A stretch of 64,000 nt of DNA from Delphinapterus leucas. Taxonomy: Eukaryota > Chordata > Mammalia > Artiodactyla > Monodontidae. The notes under the pieces are model-generated. The model was not told the DNA's origin. It searched no databases and saw only the letters and a list, made by a program, of their open reading frames with translations. Where the stretch lies: the NCBI RefSeq assembly GCF_002288925.2, contig NW_022098069.1, positions 72,890,096 through 72,954,095 on the forward strand. The letters run 5' to 3'. Within the stretch, counting starts at the first letter, position 1. Every line of letters starts with the position of its first letter. This document shows, piece after piece, positions 59,571 to 64,000 of the stretch. The position numbers and the translations under genes are program-made.

Positions 59571-61383
59571 ATCTGGTTGTCTCACTAGAAAAGAGGAAAG
59601 TATCTAATAACTATTGGATATGAATACAGTATCCATTCAGAGTATGCAATATTCAAATAAATGTTACCATTCTTTCTTAGAAATCACTGATTGAAAGATT
59701 ACTCAATCTGAGCAATTAGCAGTTTATTAGATATGCAATGTACTTTTCAGACAGATATCCTATGTGGAAATAAAGCACACAAACTCCCTCCGAATGAGTA
59801 ACAGCTTTATGAAACCATTGACTCCATGGTTAACAGAACAGAAAACCTGACTACAGCCATCTAGTGTGCAGCAAGCTAAATAATATGACTACCAATCACT
59901 CCCAAATGCCTCAAACCCATACATTCATTCTTTTGTGTTAGGTGCATTTCATGATAAAGACTTCACTTTGGTGGGTTTTTTCCCACATTTGACACAAAGT
60001 TTTTCAATCTGTGATGAACTCTTTTTTTCTCTTCACCCCAATCCCCTCCTTCACTTTATGAGAGAATAAAAAAGCAAGTACTGACCTCTAAGACTTTTGT
60101 CCAAGGTGATCTTTTCTTAACCTCATCCATTCATTTTGTTCTTCCTCTTATCAAATACCACCTCGGCCAGATTCCCAGGTCTCTATCCCTGATACAGGCA
60201 GCACACTGAGAAATCCTTACTATAGCATTTGCAGGCACTGTGCTGGGATGAGGTACTGGATGACAGGCTTTCATCTGGATATAATTTATTTATTATATTA
60301 GTACTTTATTAAGGAAAATGCACCAGTGTGAAAATTGAAGGGAAAACATATTTTGGCTAAGGAATAACCTGGAAATTATTAAAGTCAAAAGCTTATGGGT
60401 CAAAGGGTCGCAGCTTCATATTATTATAATAATATGTTAATGTTTAAGTCATGCAACCTCTATGGGTCTTTGAAACACCTGCAATGGAAATGGTTTTCAC
60501 ACTATTATAATGATAACAAATAGACTGAGGCTCGATGCTTTACTTTTGAGTCTGCTTATGTGACTGAATTTTATGAGCCTATAAAACATATCCTAACACA
60601 AATATAATAAAGGTTCAAAAAAATACCACCCTAAGTCAATTTTCTTTGCAACTCTGCTTTCTCTCTCTCTCTCTTTTTTTTTTTTACTGCTACTCCCACC
60701 TCAAGCTCCACCCTCTCCAACTCTCCCCCTCTTTTTCTTCTTCTTTACTTAGGTTTATTTGACACGGCTGTTGCTGGGGGACTAGAGAATGAGATTGCCA
60801 CTGGGATAAGCCAGAAAGCATGTTAGCTGCCCTATAACATATTTTCGGTTATTAAACAAAGATGAAACCACAGACTAGATTCTGCCCTTTTCCAAACAGT
60901 ATTGCAAAAAGTGTATATTACCATTCAATAAACAATAAAGTATTTCACTTTAATTGTATTTTTAGCATTAGTGTCTAAACATATGTATGTACACACACAT
61001 GCACACATATATGCTTCTCAAGATATGAATCTCTTCCATGTATCCCAAAAGTCATATAACACCAAGAAGCCCTCTGAAGACATGCCAAAGAGCCACTTTC
61101 ATCTGTAACTGGTGAAATTACCTCAACTGACAATCTGAGAGGTAAGATGCATCAGATTACAATAATTTCCATTTATTATTTTAAATACAGATGTCAGATC
61201 TCTGAAGTTGTTTCAAGTATACACAAAATAAAGCACGTTGGGGGAAAAAATGAAATGGTTCTGTTGGCTTCAAACTGAAAATTCTAAGAAAACCAAAGAA
61301 ATAAAATGAAATCTACATTAAATGTATCCTTGTCCTCAATATGTCAGTTGATTATTAAAGAACCATGATGAATTAAAGAATCA
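59571..61383. other. Unassigned DNA
   Basis: A (CT)n-(T)n tract lies at about 60658-60686 and a CA/TA-rich tract at about 60980-61015. No gene or transposon is recognised. Confidence 0.4.
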
Positions 61384-61775
61384 TGTTATGGACTGAACTG
61401 TATCTCTCAAAATTCGTATATTGAAGCCTTAGCCATCAATGTGACTGTATTTGGAGATGGGCCTTTAAGGCAGTAATTAAGGTTAAATGAGGTCATGAGG
61501 GTAGACCTAATCTGATAGGACAGGTATTCTTATTAGAAAAGGAAGAAAAACCAGAGATCTTACTCTTTCCACAGGCACAGAGAGGAAATGCCATATGAAA
61601 ACACAGTGAGAAGGCAACTGTCAACAAGCCAGAAGAGAGGCATCACTAGAAACCCACCGTGATGGCCCCTTGATCTTGGACTTCTAGCCTCCAGAACTAT
61701 GAGAAAATTAATTTCTATTGTTTATGCGACTCAGTCTGTGGTATTTTGCGATGGTAGCCCTAGCAGACTAACACA
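61384..61775 (+). mobile_element. MLT1-type MaLR solo LTR
   Basis: It begins TGTTATGGACTGAACTGTAT, has TTGGACTTCTAGCCTCCAGA near the end and finishes CAGACTAACACA. Flanks AATCA (61379-61383) and AAGCA (61776-61780) differ by one base and could be the 5-bp target duplication. Confidence 0.82.
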
Positions 61776-62434
61776 AAGCAAAAGTCTTTTTTCTTCCCAA
61801 AACATAAGTTATTATAACCACAGAGATAGAAAGGGCCTTAAAATCACTGAGACCTAATAGTGAAAAATAATATTCATTGAGGGCATATTGAAGGACTTCC
61901 ATTAAGAACATTACTCTAGAAAATAGTCTGTATATTACCACTGAGACAAATCAAATCAACAGAGGTGCATATTAGAGATCATTGTTTTAGCCCCTTTTTG
62001 TTATGACATCAATTTACACTAAGGGATATGATAAGAAATCACTGTGGGAAAATTGTTTAACATATCTGTTGTATGCTTTCAAGAATATGGTCTTTCACAC
62101 ATCATTATGATATCCTAAGGGGTTCCTCTCAAGTCTCAGTAACAAAACTGTTTCTTTCACCTGAACAACTTGTATTCTCATTTTATCGTGGCTGTGACTT
62201 CTATAATGATGTTTCCCTCTCTACTTAGAGTCACATTTGAAGTCTGTTTCTAGCAGCCATATAGATTCTCAAAGTATGTTTTCTGTGAACCAGTTTTCCT
62301 TATGTTTTATTCCCCCTCTCTTGTTTTCCTTTTGTATACATTTCCTCAAGTATTTATTTTACTTTATGCAGTTTTCATGCCATCTCAAATTCTTTGTGGA
62401 TTGATGAGGGAAATAAGTGCATAAATAAGCATAT
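61776..62434. other. Unassigned DNA
   Basis: Nothing is recognised. Confidence 0.4.
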
Positions 62435-62590
62435 ATCATCTCATCCAACCCTGTTACTTTAAGGTGGGAAACTGAGTTCCAGAATACTTGAGTGATTTGC
62501 TCCAGATCATGCAGTCAGAGTGTGGTACAGAGAAGATTAGAAATTCAGTTTCCTCTCACTCAGTCTAGTGTTCCTTCTCCTCTATCATAA
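62435..62590 (-). mobile_element. MIR SINE remnant
   Basis: GGTGGGAAACTGAGTTCCAG, TGATTTGCTCCAGATCATGC and CAGTCTAGTGTTCCTTCTCC match a MIR in reverse. Confidence 0.65.
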
Positions 62591-62984
62591 AATTACCTCC
62601 CTAAGCCTTGAAGGAGGAAGGAAATTAATTCAAAAGGAAAAATATCTCCTTGGTACATGTAGCTCAGTGTTCCTCAACAGGGGCAAGACAAGCCTTAACT
62701 GTGCTTTGCCAAACTGGCCCCAGTATTCCTGACCCCTGCCCACTAAATGCCATTAGAGGCCCCCAGTCACTGTACTGAGAAGTCCCCTACACTTCTCAAA
62801 GCCCAGTGCTACCACATTTTTATTTGTTGTTGTTGTTTCAAAAGAAGTAGAAAATATTTCCCCGATCTAATGAAAAATCGAGTCTTTAGGGGAAAGTAAG
62901 GATTAGAGTTTAAAATATATGCATTTAACAGCTGACATTAAACTTCTCTTAGAAAGATGTGGTAAAGTGTTTGCAAAAATTACC
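62591..62984. other. Unassigned DNA
   Basis: No gene or repeat is recognised. Confidence 0.4.
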
Positions 62985-63470
62985 GCAATAACTTCCCTCA
63001 CTGCCCCAGACACTTGGGTTATCCCTTCCCACAATGCCTTTGGCCTTGGCCACTTGAATAATTTTGACCAATGAGACATTAGCAAGTGTGACACAAGCAG
63101 AGGCTTGAAAAGTCACTTGTGTGATTCTCTGGAACTCTGAGACCACCATGTGAAGAAGCTCAGGCTAGCTACCTATAGGATGAGAGACTGAACAGAGCAT
63201 ATTCAAGCAGTTCCAGCTGTGTGCCACTCACTCCACAAAACCAACCAGTCTACCCACTCTTGACATATGACTGAGGCCATCCAGATCATTTAGCCACCAC
63301 CCAACTTCCATCTGACCACAGATACATGAGAGAGCCCAGAAGAGGTCAGCCAAGCCAGCCCACTTAGAACAACCTAGGTGATCCACAGAATAGTGAACTG
63401 AATAAAATGGTTTTGGTTTTAAGCCACTCATTTTGAAGACAATTCGTTATGCAACAAAAACTAACCGTTA
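62985..63470 (+). mobile_element. Old MaLR-like LTR
   Basis: GACCACCATGTGAAGAAGCT, CAGGCTAGCTACCTATAGGA, TGACTGAGGCCATCCAGATC, TGAGAGAGCCCAGAAGAGGT and GTTTTAAGCCACTCATTTTG follow the order of an old mammalian LTR. Family assignment is tentative. Confidence 0.55.
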
Positions 63471-63716
63471 AAGGAGGGAATCAGCTTTGTTTAGAAAAAT
63501 AAGCTGAAAACCTTCAGGATTTGGGGACAATCCATAAATTAACCTATTTGTAGTAGAAGCAGGAGCTCAAAGTCAGAGGTTATCATGAGATCATAAACCT
63601 TTCTCTGTTCCTACAAGAACTATAAAAATCTTGAGAAGGAAATGGAAGGGAAATAGAGGTTTAAGCCAATCTTATCTGATTCTTAAGATGCAGTGAATCT
63701 CCAGCTGACATCTTGG

Positions 63717-63890
63717 AGAGATATCGATGTAGATATAGATATAGATATACATATATAGATATAGATATAAACATAGATATATAGATATACATACAGTTAT
63801 GGGTAAGGACATGGAAGATGGAAATGGCCTGGACACAGACGTAGATAGAAATATAGAAATAGAATTGTATATAGATAAACATACACACAG
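63717..63890. repeat. Imperfect GATATA/GATA simple repeat
   Basis: Recurring TAGATATAGATATAGATATA and TAGAAATAG units lie in two blocks, 63722-63790 and 63838-63880, separated by non-repetitive sequence. Confidence 0.85.
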
Positions 63891-63909
63891 GGATAGTGAT
63901 CTCAAAATA

Positions 63910-64000
63910 CAGGCATACCTCTGAGATATTTCAGGTTCAGTTCCAGATGACCAAAATAAAGCAAATACTGCAACAAAGTGAGTCACACACATTTTTTGGT
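63910..64000 (+). mobile_element. Tigger-type DNA transposon, 5' end (cut by window edge)
   Basis: CAGGCATACCTCTGAGATAT follows a TA dinucleotide (63908-63909) and continues with AAATAAAGCAAATACTGCAA and AGTGAGTCACACACATTTTT, the start of a Tigger (pogo) family element. The rest lies beyond the window. Confidence 0.78.

Overview
The window is non-coding mammalian DNA, and the repeat content points to a cetacean, most likely a toothed whale. The basis is nine tRNA-Glu-derived SINEs of the CHR type (cetacean-hippo-ruminant) whose 5' end reads GGGCTTCCCTGGTGGCGCAG, with several copies in the GC-rich form typical of whale genomes. No bovine BovB or ART2A repeats are seen. The placement rests on recognition of repeat families, not on a database search. 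No intact host protein gene, rRNA gene or tRNA gene was found. The window is intergenic or lies inside a large intron.

Layout. 1-2009: 3' part of an L1, with a 100-N gap whose two flanks are identical over 151 bp. 2010-8035: a CHR SINE, an L2 and a 5'-truncated L1 at 4368-6322. 8036-11135: old L1M pieces around an old LTR-like repeat. 11.6-21.5 kb: mostly unassigned AT-rich DNA with five SINEs (11.6, 12.7, 17.8 and 21.3 kb plus MIR remnants), a solo LTR at 13001-13616 with a 5-bp target duplication, MER5A and a 53-bp mariner MITE. 22.25-37.3 kb: a large nest. An old L1M on the + strand carries an MLT1 LTR, a full-length younger L1 (26020-33414) and a 710-bp truncated L1 (33980-34689), and is followed by HAL1 or L1M 5' sequence. 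37.3-44.4 kb: quiet DNA with MIR, L2 and one SINE. 44.37-45.76 kb: an old ERV LTR split by a younger ERV1-type solo LTR. 46-48.3 kb: SINEs and a short L1. 48366-55668: a second full-length L1 with a SINE inside its ORF2. 55.7-64 kb: unassigned DNA, MIR and MLT1 remnants, simple repeats, and the start of a Tigger element at the right edge.

Nothing works as a pathway here. The biology is the layered record of transposition. Every L1 copy is dead through stops, frameshifts, truncation, an inserted SINE or a changed catalytic residue. The most unusual observation is a 237-bp block inside the 3' part of the full-length L1 at 26-33 kb. It is a 97.5% identical copy of a stretch of the older host L1M lying exactly 2,510 bp downstream. 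The second is the apparently false assembly gap at 483-582.
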